A stretch of 64,000 nucleotides of DNA from Halarchaeum rubridurum (GCF_014647115.1 NZ_BMOO01000007.1:1-64000); one strand, 5' to 3'. Positions 1 to 9,030 are shown, counted from the stretch's first letter. Numbers and translations: made by a program. The notes: a model not told the origin generated them from the sequence alone.

Positions 1-115
1 TTCGTTTCTCAGGTGGACGGGATGCGGTGTCCCGGCGCAGTCTGAGAAACGGCGGTTCGTTTCTCAGGCGGACGGGACGCGAACGCGTCTCGGCAGGGTC
101 TGACGGAACGGCGGT
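1..115. repeat. Imperfect tandem repeat upstream of hemL
   Basis: Two imperfect copies of a unit of about 55-59 bases begin at 1 and 56; each opens with TTCGTTTCTCAG and carries GGCGG near its end. The first copy also holds a perfect inverted pair, GTTTCTCAG at 4-12 and CTGAGAAAC at 42-50, and GTTTCTCAG recurs at 59-67. The region may belong to the 3' end of a gene outside the window or to a control region for hemL. No gene is seen on either strand between 1 and 226. Confidence 0.55.
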
Positions 116-226
116 CCGTCCCGGCACGTTGGTGAGTGGCCGTCGCGCGCGACGGCCGCGGTCGATTGTTCGACGGGAATCGCGCGCTCAGTAAGGACTT
201 TCCCGCTGGCAGCGCTCCCCTCGCGT

Positions 227-1501
227 ATGAACCGCGACACTTCGCGCGACCTCTACGACCGGGCGCTCGGCGTGCTGCCGGGCGGCGTGAACTCCTCGGT
301 GCGCGCGGCCCCACAGCCCTATCCGACGTTCGTACGGAAGGGCGACGCGGGGCGGGTGGTCGACGCGGACGGGAACAAGTACGTCGACTGGGTGATGGGG
401 CTCGGGCCGCTGCTGCTCGGCCACGACGTCCCGGAGTCCGTGCAGTCGGCCGTCCAGCGGCGGGCGAGCGAGGGGCCGATGTACGGGATGCCAACGGAGG
501 TCGAAATCGAGCACGCGGAGTTCATCGCGCGCCACGTGCCGAGCGTCGAGATGGTGCGCTTCGTCAACTCGGGCACCGAAGCCACCGTCTCCGCGGTGCG
601 CCTCGCGCGGGGCTACACGGGCCGCGACAAGGTCGTCGTGATGGAGGGCGGCTACCACGGCGCGCAGGAGTCGACGCTCGTCGAGGGCGACGCGGAGGGG
701 ACGAGTCCGTCCTCGCCCGGCATCCCGCCGTCGTTCGCCGAGCATACCCTGACGGTGCCGTTCAACGACGAGGCGGCCGTGACGGAACTCTTCGAGGCGC
801 ACGGCGACGACATCGCGGCGGTGCTCGTCGAGCCGATACTCGCCAACAAGGGTATCGTCGAACCCCGCGAGGGCTACCACGAGACGCTGCGCGACCTCAC
901 CGACGACCACGGCGCGCTGCTCGTCTTCGACGAGGTCATCACGGGCTTTCGCGTCGGCGGGCTCTCCTGCGCGCAGGGGAAATACGGTATCACGCCGGAC
1001 CTCACGACGTTCGGGAAGGTCATCGGCGGCGGCTTCCCGGTCGGCGCTATCGGCGGCCGAACGGAGGTCATGGAGGAGTTCACGCCGGCGGGCGACGTCT
1101 TCCAGGCCGGCACCTTCTCCGGGCACCCGGTGACGATGGCGGCGGGGCTGGAGACGCTGACCTACGCCGCGGAGAACGACGTCTACGAGCACGTGAACGA
1201 CCTCGGGGAACGCCTGCGCGACGGCCTGCGCGACGTCGTCTCGGAGCGCGCCCCGGAGTACAGCGTGGTCGGGACGGACTCGCTGTTCAAGGTCGTGTTC
1301 ACGCGCGACGGCGAGGCCCCGCGGAACGGGAGCGACGTCGGGCGCGCGAACGTCCAGCGGTGGAACCGCGTCTTCCGCCCGCAGATGCTGGATCGCGGGA
1401 TCATGCTCTCGCAGAACCAGTTCGAGTCGCAGTTCGTCTCGTACGCGCACACGGCGGCGGACGTAGAGGAGACGGTCGAGGCCTATCGGGACGCGCTCTG
1501 A
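227..1501 (+). CDS. hemL: Glutamate-1-semialdehyde 2,1-aminomutase
   Basis: PLP-dependent class III aminotransferase fold enzyme (424 aa) that turns glutamate-1-semialdehyde into 5-aminolevulinate, the second step of the C5 tetrapyrrole pathway in the cytoplasm. The N-terminal [10 protein letters not shown] stretch is typical of HemL. The cofactor lysine is K264 in [14 protein letters not shown], preceded by VFDEVITGF. Length matches the family. The ATG at 227 is the only start that gives the normal N-terminus. hemC, SUMT and hemD follow on the same strand, so this is a tetrapyrrole gene cluster; hemC begins 46 bases downstream. Confidence 0.97.
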   Translation: MNRDTSRDLYDRALGVLPGGVNSSVRAAPQPYPTFVRKGDAGRVVDADGNKYVDWVMGLGPLLLGHDVPESVQSAVQRRASEGPMYGMPTEVEIEHAEFIARHVPSVEMVRFVNSGTEATVSAVRLARGYTGRDKVVVMEGGYHGAQESTLVEGDAEGTSPSSPGIPPSFAEHTLTVPFNDEAAVTELFEAHGDDIAAVLVEPILANKGIVEPREGYHETLRDLTDDHGALLVFDEVITGFRVGGLSCAQGKYGITPDLTTFGKVIGGGFPVGAIGGRTEVMEEFTPAGDVFQAGTFSGHPVTMAAGLETLTYAAENDVYEHVNDLGERLRDGLRDVVSERAPEYSVVGTDSLFKVVFTRDGEAPRNGSDVGRANVQRWNRVFRPQMLDRGIMLSQNQFESQFVSYAHTAADVEETVEAYRDAL

Positions 1502-1547
1502 CCGGCGGTCCGAAGGGGGTTTCAGGGCGCGTACCGGAGGAGAGAGT

Positions 1548-2660
1548 ATGCGAGAGGAGTCCATTCGGCTGGCGACGCGGGGGTCGTCGCTGGCGCTGCG
1601 CCAAGCGGGCGAGATCGAGGCCGCCTTAGAGGAGCGACGCCACGAGGTCGACCTCGTGGAGGTCGAGACCGAGGGCGACCGGGTCACGGACGAACGCATC
1701 GCGGACCTCGGGCGGACGGGCGCGTTCGTCCGCGCGCTCGACGAGCGCGTGCTCGACGGCGACGTCGACGCCGCGGTCCACTCGATGAAGGACGTCCCGA
1801 CGGAGATGCCCGACGACCTCGTGGTCGCGGCGGTCCCGCGACGCGCGAGCGCGGGCGACGCACTCGTGACGCCGGACGGCACCGCGTTCGACGACCTCCC
1901 CGAGGGCGCGGTCGTCGGGACGTCGAGCATGCGCCGCGGCGCCCAAATTCGGGCACACCGCCCCGACCTGGAGGTCGCGGGCCTCCGCGGGAACGTCGAC
2001 ACGCGCGTCGAGAAACTGCTGGCGTCGCACCTCCAGGCGGAGCACGAGGCCAGACAGGAGGCCGAGGAGGCGTACCAGGAGGAACGCGAGCGCGCGGAGA
2101 AGGCGGCGGACGACCCCGACGAGGTCGAGCGCGAGTACGACGAGACGGTCGAGTCGTGGTTCGAGTCGCTCTCCGAGTTGGAGAAGCAGGCGCTCGGACG
2201 CGAGGTCGACACCGCGTACGACGCAATCGTGCTCGCGCGCGCCGGCCTCGAACGCTCGGGGCTGGCACACGGCGTGAACCTCGTCGACCTGCCAACGGGC
2301 GAGTTCGTCCCCGCGCCGGGACAGGGCGCGCTCGCGGTGACGGCGCGCGAGGGGACGGACGTCGCGGAGACGATCCAGTCGGCGCTCGACCACCCGCGTT
2401 CGCGCGTCGAGACGACCGTCGAGCGCGTCGTCCTCGAGGAACTGGGCGGGGGCTGTATCGCGCCCATCGGCGTCCACGCGTTCCTCCGGGGGGAGGTCGT
2501 GCGGACGGACGTGCAGGTGTACTCGGCTGACGGGACGGACGCCGTCACGGAGACCCGGGAGCTCGACCTCGACGACTACGCCCGCGAGGCGCGCGAGCTC
2601 GCCGACGACCTCGCGGACGCGGGCGGGGCGGCCCTCATCGCGGAGGCGACCGAGGAATGA
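1548..2660 (+). CDS. hemC: Hydroxymethylbilane synthase (porphobilinogen deaminase)
   Basis: Joins four porphobilinogens into hydroxymethylbilane using a covalently bound dipyrromethane cofactor. Family motifs seen are LATRGSSLALRQA at the N-terminus, VHSMKDVPT, GTSSMRRGAQ, RGNVDTRVEKLL and APGQGALAV; C303 in GGGCIAPIGVHA is the cofactor cysteine. At 370 aa it is longer than the usual 310 because of a Glu/Arg-rich, probably helical insertion of about 60 residues (roughly 160-220) between RVEKLL and YDAIVLARAGL. The stop overlaps the SUMT start (ATGA), so the two are likely translationally coupled. Confidence 0.97.
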   Translation: MREESIRLATRGSSLALRQAGEIEAALEERRHEVDLVEVETEGDRVTDERIADLGRTGAFVRALDERVLDGDVDAAVHSMKDVPTEMPDDLVVAAVPRRASAGDALVTPDGTAFDDLPEGAVVGTSSMRRGAQIRAHRPDLEVAGLRGNVDTRVEKLLASHLQAEHEARQEAEEAYQEERERAEKAADDPDEVEREYDETVESWFESLSELEKQALGREVDTAYDAIVLARAGLERSGLAHGVNLVDLPTGEFVPAPGQGALAVTAREGTDVAETIQSALDHPRSRVETTVERVVLEELGGGCIAPIGVHAFLRGEVVRTDVQVYSADGTDAVTETRELDLDDYAREARELADDLADAGGAALIAEATEE

Positions 2661-3415
2661 CGACCGCCGAGGCCGGCACCGTCTACCTCGTCGGGAGCGG
2701 GCCGGGCGACCCCGACCTGCTGACCGTGAAGGCCCGCGACCTCCTGGAGAGCGCGGACGTCGTCCTCCACGACCGGCTCCCCGGCCCGGAGGTCCTCGAC
2801 CTCATCCCGGCGGGGAACGCGGAGGACGTCGGCAAGCGCGCGCACAGCGACAAGCGCACCTCGCAGGCGGAGATAAACGAGCGCCTCGTCACGTACGCGG
2901 AGGCGGGCAAGAGCGTCGTCCGCCTGAAGGGCGGCGACCCGTTCGTCTTCGGGCGCGGCGGCGAGGAGGCGGAGTACCTCGCCGAACACGGGGTCCCCTT
3001 CGAGGTGGTGCCGGGCGTCACGTCGCCCGTGGCCGCGCCGGGCGTCGCCGGCATCCCGGTGACGCACCGCGACCACGCCTCGTCGGTGACGTTCGTCACG
3101 GGCCACGAGGACCCGACGAAACCCGAGTCGAGCGTCGACTGGGGCGCGCTCGCCGAGACGGGCGGCACCATCGTCGTCCTGATGGGCGTCACGCGCCTCC
3201 CCGAGTACACGACGGCGCTCCGGGAGGCCGGCATGGACCCGGGGACGCCGGTCGCACTCGTCGAGCGCGGGACGCGACCGAATCAGCGGGTCGTGACCGG
3301 GACCCTCGACACCATCGTCGCGGCGCGCGACGAGGCCGACATCGAACCCCCCGCGGTGACCGTCATCGGCGGCGTCGCGGGCGTCCGCGAGGAGCTGGAG
3401 GCGTTCCTGCGATGA
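2657..3415 (+). CDS. cobA: Uroporphyrinogen-III C-methyltransferase (SUMT)
   Basis: SAM-dependent methyltransferase (252 aa) that methylates uroporphyrinogen III at C2 and C7 to give precorrin-2, the branch to siroheme, cobalamin and, in archaea, heme by the alternative pathway. The N-terminal VYLVGSGPGDPDLLTVKA and the VRLKGGDPFVFGRGGEE segment are the family signatures. It is a single-domain SUMT, not a CysG fusion. It overlaps hemC at its start and hemD at its end by four bases each, consistent with one coupled transcript. Confidence 0.95.
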   Translation: MTTAEAGTVYLVGSGPGDPDLLTVKARDLLESADVVLHDRLPGPEVLDLIPAGNAEDVGKRAHSDKRTSQAEINERLVTYAEAGKSVVRLKGGDPFVFGRGGEEAEYLAEHGVPFEVVPGVTSPVAAPGVAGIPVTHRDHASSVTFVTGHEDPTKPESSVDWGALAETGGTIVVLMGVTRLPEYTTALREAGMDPGTPVALVERGTRPNQRVVTGTLDTIVAARDEADIEPPAVTVIGGVAGVREELEAFLR

Positions 3416-4158
3416 CCCAGGCGGTGCGCGCGGCGGTGTTCCGGCCGGACGACGGCCGCCTCGACGCCGCCGTCGAGTTGCTCGAATCGCTCGGCGCGAC
3501 CCCGGTGCCGGACGCGATGCTCGCCGTCGAGCCGACGCGAACGAGCGCGCGCGAGGACGGCGACTACGCGGTCTTCACGAGCAAGACCGGCGTCGAGCTC
3601 GTCGCCGAGACCGGCTGGGAGCCCGGGGCGGCGACCGTCTGCGCCATCGGCGAGCGCACGGCCGACGCCCTGCGAGAGGCGGGCTACGACGTCGACCTCG
3701 TGCCCGCGGAGTTCTCCAGTTCGGGCCTCGTGGACGCGCTCGAAGACGTCGTGGACGGCGCGCGGGTCGAGGTGGCGCGCTCGGATCACGGCTCGGCCGT
3801 CCTCACGGACGGGCTCGAAGACGCGGGCGCGTACGTCCACGAGACGGTGCTCTACCGGCTCGTCCGGCCGCCCGAGGCCGGCGTCTCCGCGGAGCGGGCG
3901 GCCGCGGGCGAGCTGGAGGCCGCGCTGTTCACGTCCTCGCTCACCGTCGAGCACTTCCTCGAAGCGGCGGCGGCGCGGGGCGTCCGCGACGACGCTCTCG
4001 CGGGGCTGAACGACGCCGTCGTCGGCTGTATCGGCGAGCCGACGGCGCGGACGGCCGAACGCCACGGGGTCGACGTGGACGTCATCCCCGGGGAGGCGTC
4101 CTTCGACGCGCTCGCGGCCGCGGTCGTCGAGGCGGCCGCGCCGAGCCGCCACGAGTAG
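3412..4158 (+). CDS. hemD: Uroporphyrinogen-III synthase
   Basis: Cyclises hydroxymethylbilane to uroporphyrinogen III with inversion of ring D (248 aa). HemD proteins share little sequence; the call rests on length, on the FTSKTGVEL and CAIGERTADALREAGYDV segments, on LFTSSLTVEHFLEAA in the second domain, and on CIGEPTARTAERHGVDVDV, all typical two-domain HemD features. The start overlaps the SUMT stop by ATGA. It closes the tetrapyrrole cluster. hemB and a glutamyl-tRNA reductase gene are not in the window. Confidence 0.92.
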   Translation: MTQAVRAAVFRPDDGRLDAAVELLESLGATPVPDAMLAVEPTRTSAREDGDYAVFTSKTGVELVAETGWEPGAATVCAIGERTADALREAGYDVDLVPAEFSSSGLVDALEDVVDGARVEVARSDHGSAVLTDGLEDAGAYVHETVLYRLVRPPEAGVSAERAAAGELEAALFTSSLTVEHFLEAAAARGVRDDALAGLNDAVVGCIGEPTARTAERHGVDVDVIPGEASFDALAAAVVEAAAPSRHE

Positions 4159-4242
4159 GGGGACGGCGGCCCGGCGCGTCCGGCGCGCGCCACCGCGCGG
4201 AGATACGGGCGTTTATCGGCGATGCCGGCGTACTCACGCGCG

Positions 4243-5673
4243 ATGGACGCGCCCGTTCCCGAACTCGCCGCGCGTGCCGCGCGGTGCGCCGAGCGGCTCC
4301 GAGCGAGCGACGACCTCCTGCTCGCCTCGCACATCGACGCGGACGGCCTGACGAGCGCCGGTATCGCCAGCACGGCGCTCGAACGCGCCGGCGTCGCCCA
4401 CGACGTCGTCTTCGAGAAACAACTCGACCGCGACGCCGTCGAGCGCTACGCCGACGCGGAGTACGACACCGTCTTCTTCACGGACTTCGGGAGCGGCCAA
4501 CTCGACGTCATCACCGAGTACGACGCCTTCACGCCGGTGGTCGCGGACCACCACCAGCCGGCGGACGCCGAGACGGCGTGCCACCTGAATCCCCTCCTGG
4601 AGGGGCTGGACGGCGGGAGCGAGCTCTCGGGGGCGGGCGCGAGCTACTGCGTCGCCCGGGCGCTCGAAGGCGAGGAGGCCGACAACCGCGACCTGGCGGC
4701 GCTGGCGGTCGTCGGCGCGGTGGGCGACATGCAGGTCGTGGAGGGAGAGCTGATCGGAGCGAACGCGGAGATCGTCGCGGAGGGCGTCGCGGCGGGCGTA
4801 CTCGACGCCTCGAAGGACCTCGCGGTGTTCGGGACGCAGACGCGCCCGCTCCCGAAGCTCCTCGCGTACGCGAGCGACGTGCCGATTCCGGGCATCACGG
4901 GCGACCGGAACGGCGCGCTCCGGTTCCTCGACGGCCTCGACGCCGACCTCAGGGCGGACGGCGAGTGGAAGACGTGGGCCGACCTCGACGTCGACGGGCG
5001 CCGAACGGTCGTGAGCGCGCTCGTCCAGCGGGCGATCAGGACCGGCGTCGACGCCGCGGAGGTGGAGGCGCTGGTCGGGACGACGTACACGCTGACCGGG
5101 GAGGAACCGGGGAGCGAACTCCGGGACGCGAGCGAGTTCTCGACGCTCCTGAACGCGACGGCGCGCTACGACCGGGCGGCGGTCGGGCTCGCGGTCTGTC
5201 GCGGCGAGCGCGGGGCCCCGCTCGACGCGGCGCGCGACCTCCTCCGGGAGCACCGACGGACGCTGGCGACCGGCGTGGGTGTGGTTCGGGACGTCGGCGT
5301 CGAGCGCGAGGCGAACGTCCAGTGGTTCCACGCGGGGGACCGCCTGCCGGAGACGGTCGTCGGAATCGTCGCGGGGATGGCGATGGGGGAAGACGGCGTC
5401 GACGCGGGCGTCCCGATAATCGCGTTCGCCGAGAAGGACGACGGGGACGCGGACGCGGACGACGAACCGGGCGTGAAGGTGTCGATGCGGGGCACGCCGC
5501 GGCTCGTCGAGCGCGGCCTCGACCTCTCGGCGGTGGCGTCGGAGGCCGCGGCGGCGGTCGGCGGCGACGGCGGCGGCCACGAGGTGGCGGCGGGCGCGAC
5601 GGTCCCCGCGGGTCGGGAGTCGGACTTCGTCGCAGCCGCCGACGCGGCGGTCGGCGACCAGCTCAGTTCATAA
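4243..5673 (+). CDS. DHH-family phosphoesterase, RecJ-like (single-strand nuclease type)
   Basis: DHH-type phosphoesterase of about 476 aa related to bacterial RecJ and archaeal GAN. The metal-binding N-terminal motif is ASHIDADGLTSAGIA, followed by FTDFGSGQ, VVADHHQP (the DHH motif) and GAVGDMQ; a C-terminal DHHA1-like region ends GGDGGGHEVAAGATVP. The family hydrolyses phosphodiester bonds in single-stranded nucleic acids, and roles in replication or RNA turnover are known for relatives. An upstream in-frame ATG exists at 4222, but TTTATC at 4211-4216 lies about 27-32 bases before 4243, the normal distance for a leaderless haloarchaeal start. Confidence 0.88.
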   Translation: MDAPVPELAARAARCAERLRASDDLLLASHIDADGLTSAGIASTALERAGVAHDVVFEKQLDRDAVERYADAEYDTVFFTDFGSGQLDVITEYDAFTPVVADHHQPADAETACHLNPLLEGLDGGSELSGAGASYCVARALEGEEADNRDLAALAVVGAVGDMQVVEGELIGANAEIVAEGVAAGVLDASKDLAVFGTQTRPLPKLLAYASDVPIPGITGDRNGALRFLDGLDADLRADGEWKTWADLDVDGRRTVVSALVQRAIRTGVDAAEVEALVGTTYTLTGEEPGSELRDASEFSTLLNATARYDRAAVGLAVCRGERGAPLDAARDLLREHRRTLATGVGVVRDVGVEREANVQWFHAGDRLPETVVGIVAGMAMGEDGVDAGVPIIAFAEKDDGDADADDEPGVKVSMRGTPRLVERGLDLSAVASEAAAAVGGDGGGHEVAAGATVPAGRESDFVAAADAAVGDQLSS

Positions 5674-5687
5674 CGAACGACCGTTAT
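5670..5687. promoter_or_regulatory. Palindrome ATAACG-N6-CGTTAT upstream of the GNAT gene
   Basis: Perfect inverted repeat ATAACG (5670-5675) and CGTTAT (5682-5687) with an inner AACG/CGTT pair, overlapping the stop of the RecJ-like gene and running into TTATAG, a possible TATA box. The AT content stands out from the flanks. It could be an operator for the acetyltransferase transcript; no regulator is identified. Confidence 0.4.
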
Positions 5688-5807
5688 AGTTTTGTGGTGC
5701 GGTGTCGTACGCCGGCGTATGACCGCACACGTAGCAGGCGCACGCCACCACACGCAGTCGACCGACCGCCGCACGGAGCGCCCACCGAGACCCGCGACAC
5801 CACCCAG

Positions 5808-6323
5808 ATGACGAGCACGACACGGACGACGACGCCGGACGAATCGCTCCGCGACCTCCCCTTCAGTTTTCGCGCGGCCGACGGGACGCGCGTCGAAATC
5901 GAGGCGGCGACCCCGCACGACGCCGACGCGCTGGCCGCGATGTACGACGCGTTCCCCCCGACCGACCGGACGCAGGGCCTCCCGCCGACGGACGACGCCG
6001 AGCGCCGCGAGTGGCTCGACACGCTCCTCGACGCGCACAGCGTCGTCGCGCGCCGCGACGGCGACGTCGTCGGACACGCGGCGCTACTCGAGGCGGGCGA
6101 CGCGCACGAGCTCGCCGTCTTCGTCGCCCCGGACGCGCGCGGCGTCGGCGTCGGGACGGGCCTCCTCCGCGGGCTCCTCGGTGCGCACCGGGCGCGCGGC
6201 GGCGGCCGCGTCTGGCTCGCCGTCGAGTCGTCGAATCGCTGTGCGCGCGCGCTCTACCGGCGCTTCGGCTTCGAGGTCGAACACCGCGGCCGCGTCGAGT
6301 TGACGATGGCCCGCGGGATTTGA
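5808..6323 (+). CDS. GNAT-family N-acetyltransferase
   Basis: Acetyl-CoA dependent acetyltransferase of 171 aa; the acceptor is unknown. GNAT motif A is clear in ELAVFVAPDARGVGVGTGLLRGLLGAH (about residues 108-133), with the Q/RxxGxG/A-type acetyl-CoA loop, and motif B in ALYRRFGFEVEHRGRVELTM near the C-terminus. The ATG at 5808 gives a normal N-terminus. A 30-codon ORF starting at 5719 ends in an ATGA overlap with this start. The gene is flanked by short AT-rich palindromes (5670-5687 and 6322-6344). Confidence 0.85.
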   Translation: MTSTTRTTTPDESLRDLPFSFRAADGTRVEIEAATPHDADALAAMYDAFPPTDRTQGLPPTDDAERREWLDTLLDAHSVVARRDGDVVGHAALLEAGDAHELAVFVAPDARGVGVGTGLLRGLLGAHRARGGGRVWLAVESSNRCARALYRRFGFEVEHRGRVELTMARGI

Positions 6324-6344
6324 TATAGCGTTATAGAATATATC
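6322..6344. promoter_or_regulatory. AT-rich inverted repeat GATATA-N11-TATATC
   Basis: GATATA at 6322-6327 and TATATC at 6339-6344 form a perfect inverted pair around GCGTTATAGAA, directly at the stop of the GNAT gene and about 47 bases before the DUF5783 gene. It may be an operator or an AT-rich promoter region. The TATA-like CTTTTGG at 6361-6367 fits the leaderless start at 6391 better. Confidence 0.35.
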
Positions 6345-6390
6345 GTCGTCGACCGCCCGGCTTTTGGCGCTCCGCGGCGGAACGTCGCGT

Positions 6391-6741
6391 ATGGCCGACT
6401 TCACGCCCGAGGAGTTCGAGACGGGGAAGTACACGGAGTACTTCCCGCAGCTCCAGACCGCGTACAAGCGCGCGTTCAACGACCTCAACGAGCGCTACGA
6501 CAGCACGCTCGTCCACTCGCTCGACCAGCAGGTGCTCAACGAGAGCGAACCCCACTACGAGGGCGACGGCGAGTTCAGCGTCGAACTCCCCGCGGACCCG
6601 CTCGACCGGCTCGACGGCGTCGTCGAGCGGGAGAAGGCGGAGACGGTGCTCGACCGGTACGTCGAGGGAATCGAACACCAGCTCCGGGTCGTCTTCGACT
6701 TCGCGGACGAGGGCGAGGACGACGGGCAACCAAAAGCCTAA
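6391..6741 (+). CDS. DUF5783 family protein
   Basis: Small acidic haloarchaeal protein of 116 aa with no assigned function. The FTPEEFETGKYTEYFPQL start, the LVHSLDQQVLNESEPHYEG centre and the FSVELPADPLDRL segment match the DUF5783 family as I remember it. No membrane segment, metal motif or signal peptide is seen. The ATG at 6391 has a TATA-like CTTTTGG about 27 bases upstream. The next gene (NifU-type) starts 25 bases downstream; whether they share a transcript is unclear. Confidence 0.75.
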   Translation: MADFTPEEFETGKYTEYFPQLQTAYKRAFNDLNERYDSTLVHSLDQQVLNESEPHYEGDGEFSVELPADPLDRLDGVVEREKAETVLDRYVEGIEHQLRVVFDFADEGEDDGQPKA

Positions 6742-6766
6742 GGCCGCGAACCACCTACTTCTGTGT

Positions 6767-7123
6767 ATGAGCACCGAGAGCCAGTCCGGCGACGAACTTG
6801 AGGAGCGCGTCACGAGCTTCCTCCGTCGGAACTTCCCGCAGATTCAGATGCACGGTGGGAGCGCCTCGATCACGAACATCGACCGTGAGAGCGGCGAGGT
6901 CGACATCCAGCTGAGCGGTGCCTGCTCGGGGTGCGGTATCTCCCCGATGACGATTCAGGCGATCAAGGCCCGGATGACCCAGGAGATTCCGGAGATCGAG
7001 ACGGTCAACGCCGACACCGGGATGGACGGCGGCGGCCACTCGGGCGGCATGTCCCCGTCGTTCCCCGGCGAGACGTCCGACGACGAGGCCGAGGACGACG
7101 AAGGCCCGCAGGCCCCCTTCTGA
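6767..7123 (+). CDS. NifU C-terminal domain iron-sulfur scaffold protein
   Basis: Protein of 118 aa that should hold and hand on Fe-S clusters. It consists of the NifU C-terminal domain: MHGGSASITNIDRESGEVDIQLSG is the usual lead-in, the CSGCGISPMT motif supplies the CxxC cluster ligands, and TIQAIKARMTQEIPEIETV follows. Family members typically have HGG followed by CxGCxxS. The tail (about residues 85-118) is Gly/Ser/Asp-rich and probably disordered. A small rubredoxin-like protein is encoded convergently downstream. Confidence 0.9.
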   Translation: MSTESQSGDELEERVTSFLRRNFPQIQMHGGSASITNIDRESGEVDIQLSGACSGCGISPMTIQAIKARMTQEIPEIETVNADTGMDGGGHSGGMSPSFPGETSDDEAEDDEGPQAPF

Positions 7124-7204
7124 ACGCGTAGTTCTTCCCGTTTTTCACGAGTCCGTAGCGACAGCGCCGGGAGCCGGCAGAATGGGGTGTCGCCGCCGGT
7201 CGGC

Positions 7205-7492
7205 TCAGTCCTCCGTCCAGTAGTAGAGGTGTTCGCGCGGCGCGCCACAGTCCGGACACTCGTCCGGGATGTCCTCGACGTCGCCGACCTCGCCGCAGTC
7301 CGAACAGCGCCAGAGGAGTTCGGCCTCACCGAGGTCGTGTGGCGTGTGTTCGTGCTCGACGGAGAGGGCGGCGACGCCCTCGCGGGTCGTGACGAAGAAG
7401 CCGTCCTCGTTGAAGCCGCGAACCGTTCCGATCTCGTTGCCGTCCGCGTCGTACACTTCCGTGCCGACCTTCACAGGTGAATCGTCGCTCAT
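7205..7492 (-). CDS. Small rubredoxin-like zinc/iron protein (DUF7130-like)
   Basis: Protein of 95 aa in two parts. The N-terminal half (VGTEVYDADGNEIGTVRGF) resembles a PRC-barrel-like beta module. The C-terminal half carries CSDCGEVG and CPDCGAPREHLYYW, the paired CxxCG knuckles of a rubredoxin-type metal site. It matches haloarchaeal proteins annotated as DUF7130 rubredoxin-like. The start at 7492 is preferred over an in-frame upstream ATG because TTTAAG lies about 25-30 bases upstream on the minus strand. Function unknown; electron transfer or regulation is possible. Confidence 0.8.
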   Translation of the reverse strand: MSDDSPVKVGTEVYDADGNEIGTVRGFNEDGFFVTTREGVAALSVEHEHTPHDLGEAELLWRCSDCGEVGDVEDIPDECPDCGAPREHLYYWTED

Positions 7493-7671
7493 GCATCGGA
7501 ACGTCGCCCGGTCTGCACTTAAAGGCAACCGCCGGACGGGATGCGGGACGGCCCCACACCACAGTAGGCAACGAGTTCGTCGGCCGATACCTTACTACCC
7601 GTAAAGTCGGTAGACGGGGGCGTGACTGGGACACCGCGACGGACGAGCGAGCGCGAACGCGAGGGCGGGCG

Positions 7672-9030
7672 ATGACGTACGAGGACGCCGGGAACGCCGG
7701 CCTGCTCGACCAGCAGGCGGCCCGGGAATCGAGCGCCCGCACCTACCCGCGTCACCTCCCGTTCGCCATCCGGGAGGCGAAGGGCGTCGAGCTGACGGAC
7801 ATGGACGGGAACACGTACTACGACTGCCTCGCGGGCGCGGGCACGCTCGCGCTCGGGCACAACCACCCCGTCGTCACCGAGGCGATGGAGACGGCGCTCG
7901 ACAACGACCGCCCGATTCACACGCTCGACATCACGACGCCGGCGAAAGAGCGCTTCGTCGACTCGCTCATGGCGAGCCTCCCCGACGACTTCGCGGAGCG
8001 CGCGAAGGTGCAGTTCTGCAGTCCGGCCGGGACGGACGCCATCGAGGCCGCGCTGAAGCTCGTGAAGACCGCGACGGGGAACGACGACGTCCTCGCGTTC
8101 CGCGGCGCGTACCACGGCATGACGAACGGCGCGCTCTCGATGATGGGCGACACGCACGCAAAGGAGGAGCTCTCGGGTCTCATGTCCGGCGTCCAGCACC
8201 TCCCCTACCCCCACACGTACCGGAGCCCGTTCGGCGACGCGGGCGACGAGGACGGCACGGCGGCCGCGCGCTACGTCGAGCGGTTCCTCGACGACCCCGG
8301 GCGGGGCTTTCGCGACCCCGCGGGGCTCTTCGTCGAGCTCGTGCAGGGCGAGGGCGGCGCGGTTCCCGCTCCCGACGAGTGGACCCGCGAGATACGGCGC
8401 ATCACCCGCGAGCGCGACATCCCGATGGTCGTCGACGAGATTCAGTCCGGCCTCGGGCGGACGGGCGAGACGTACGCCTTCGAGCACGCGGGCATCACGC
8501 CGGACGTCGTCACGCTCTCGAAAGCCGTCGGCGGCGGGCTCCCCCTCGCCGTCGTCGTCTACGACGAGTCGCTGGACGTCTGGGAACCCGGCGCGCACGC
8601 CGGCACGTTCCGGGGGAACCAGCTGGCGATGGCGGCCGGCGAGGCCACCATCGACTACGTGCTCGAACACGACCTCGACGACCACGCCGCCGAGATGGGC
8701 GCGCGCCTCCGCGGCGAACTCGACGCGCTCGACGCGCGCTTCGACGAGGTGGGTGACGTCCGGGGACGCGGGCTGATGCTCGGCGTCGAGTTCGTCGACG
8801 CGGACGCGGAGCCGAGCCAGACGGGCGCGCGGCCCGCCGACGAGGACCTCGCGGACCGCGTGCGCACCGAGTGCTTCGAGCGCGGCCTCGTCGTCGAACT
8901 CGGCGGGCGACACGGCGCGACGGCGCGCTTCCTCCCGCCGCTCGTCGTCGACGCCGACGACGTCGACGATATCGCGGCGATCTTCTCGGAGGCCGTGACG
9001 GCCGCCGTGAGCGCGGAGGGCGACGCGTGA
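7672..9030 (+). CDS. Diaminobutyrate--2-oxoglutarate aminotransferase
   Basis: Class III PLP aminotransferase of 452 aa. It resembles the Dat/RhbA/PvdH group, which makes L-2,4-diaminobutyrate from aspartate semialdehyde and glutamate: RESSARTYPRHLPFAI, DCLAGAGTLALGHNHP, LHTLDI-type segment (IHTLDITTPAKERF), FRGAYHGMTNGAL and LPYPHTYRSPFG are group signatures. VVDEIQSGLGRTG and TLSKAVGGGLPLAVV contain the PLP contacts and the lysine. The stop overlaps the GTG of the decarboxylase gene (GTGA), so the two enzymes are likely coupled. A longer in-frame start exists but lacks family similarity. Confidence 0.88.
   Translation: MTYEDAGNAGLLDQQAARESSARTYPRHLPFAIREAKGVELTDMDGNTYYDCLAGAGTLALGHNHPVVTEAMETALDNDRPIHTLDITTPAKERFVDSLMASLPDDFAERAKVQFCSPAGTDAIEAALKLVKTATGNDDVLAFRGAYHGMTNGALSMMGDTHAKEELSGLMSGVQHLPYPHTYRSPFGDAGDEDGTAAARYVERFLDDPGRGFRDPAGLFVELVQGEGGAVPAPDEWTREIRRITRERDIPMVVDEIQSGLGRTGETYAFEHAGITPDVVTLSKAVGGGLPLAVVVYDESLDVWEPGAHAGTFRGNQLAMAAGEATIDYVLEHDLDDHAAEMGARLRGELDALDARFDEVGDVRGRGLMLGVEFVDADAEPSQTGARPADEDLADRVRTECFERGLVVELGGRHGATARFLPPLVVDADDVDDIAAIFSEAVTAAVSAEGDA

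Noticed and set aside
4284-6323. Very long open frame over the RecJ-like gene, full of Arg and Gly
   Set aside because: Only its last 171 codons are a real gene (GNAT, from 5808). The rest is the out-of-frame shadow of the RecJ-like gene, an effect of high GC. Many similar Arg-rich frames throughout the window were dropped for the same reason.
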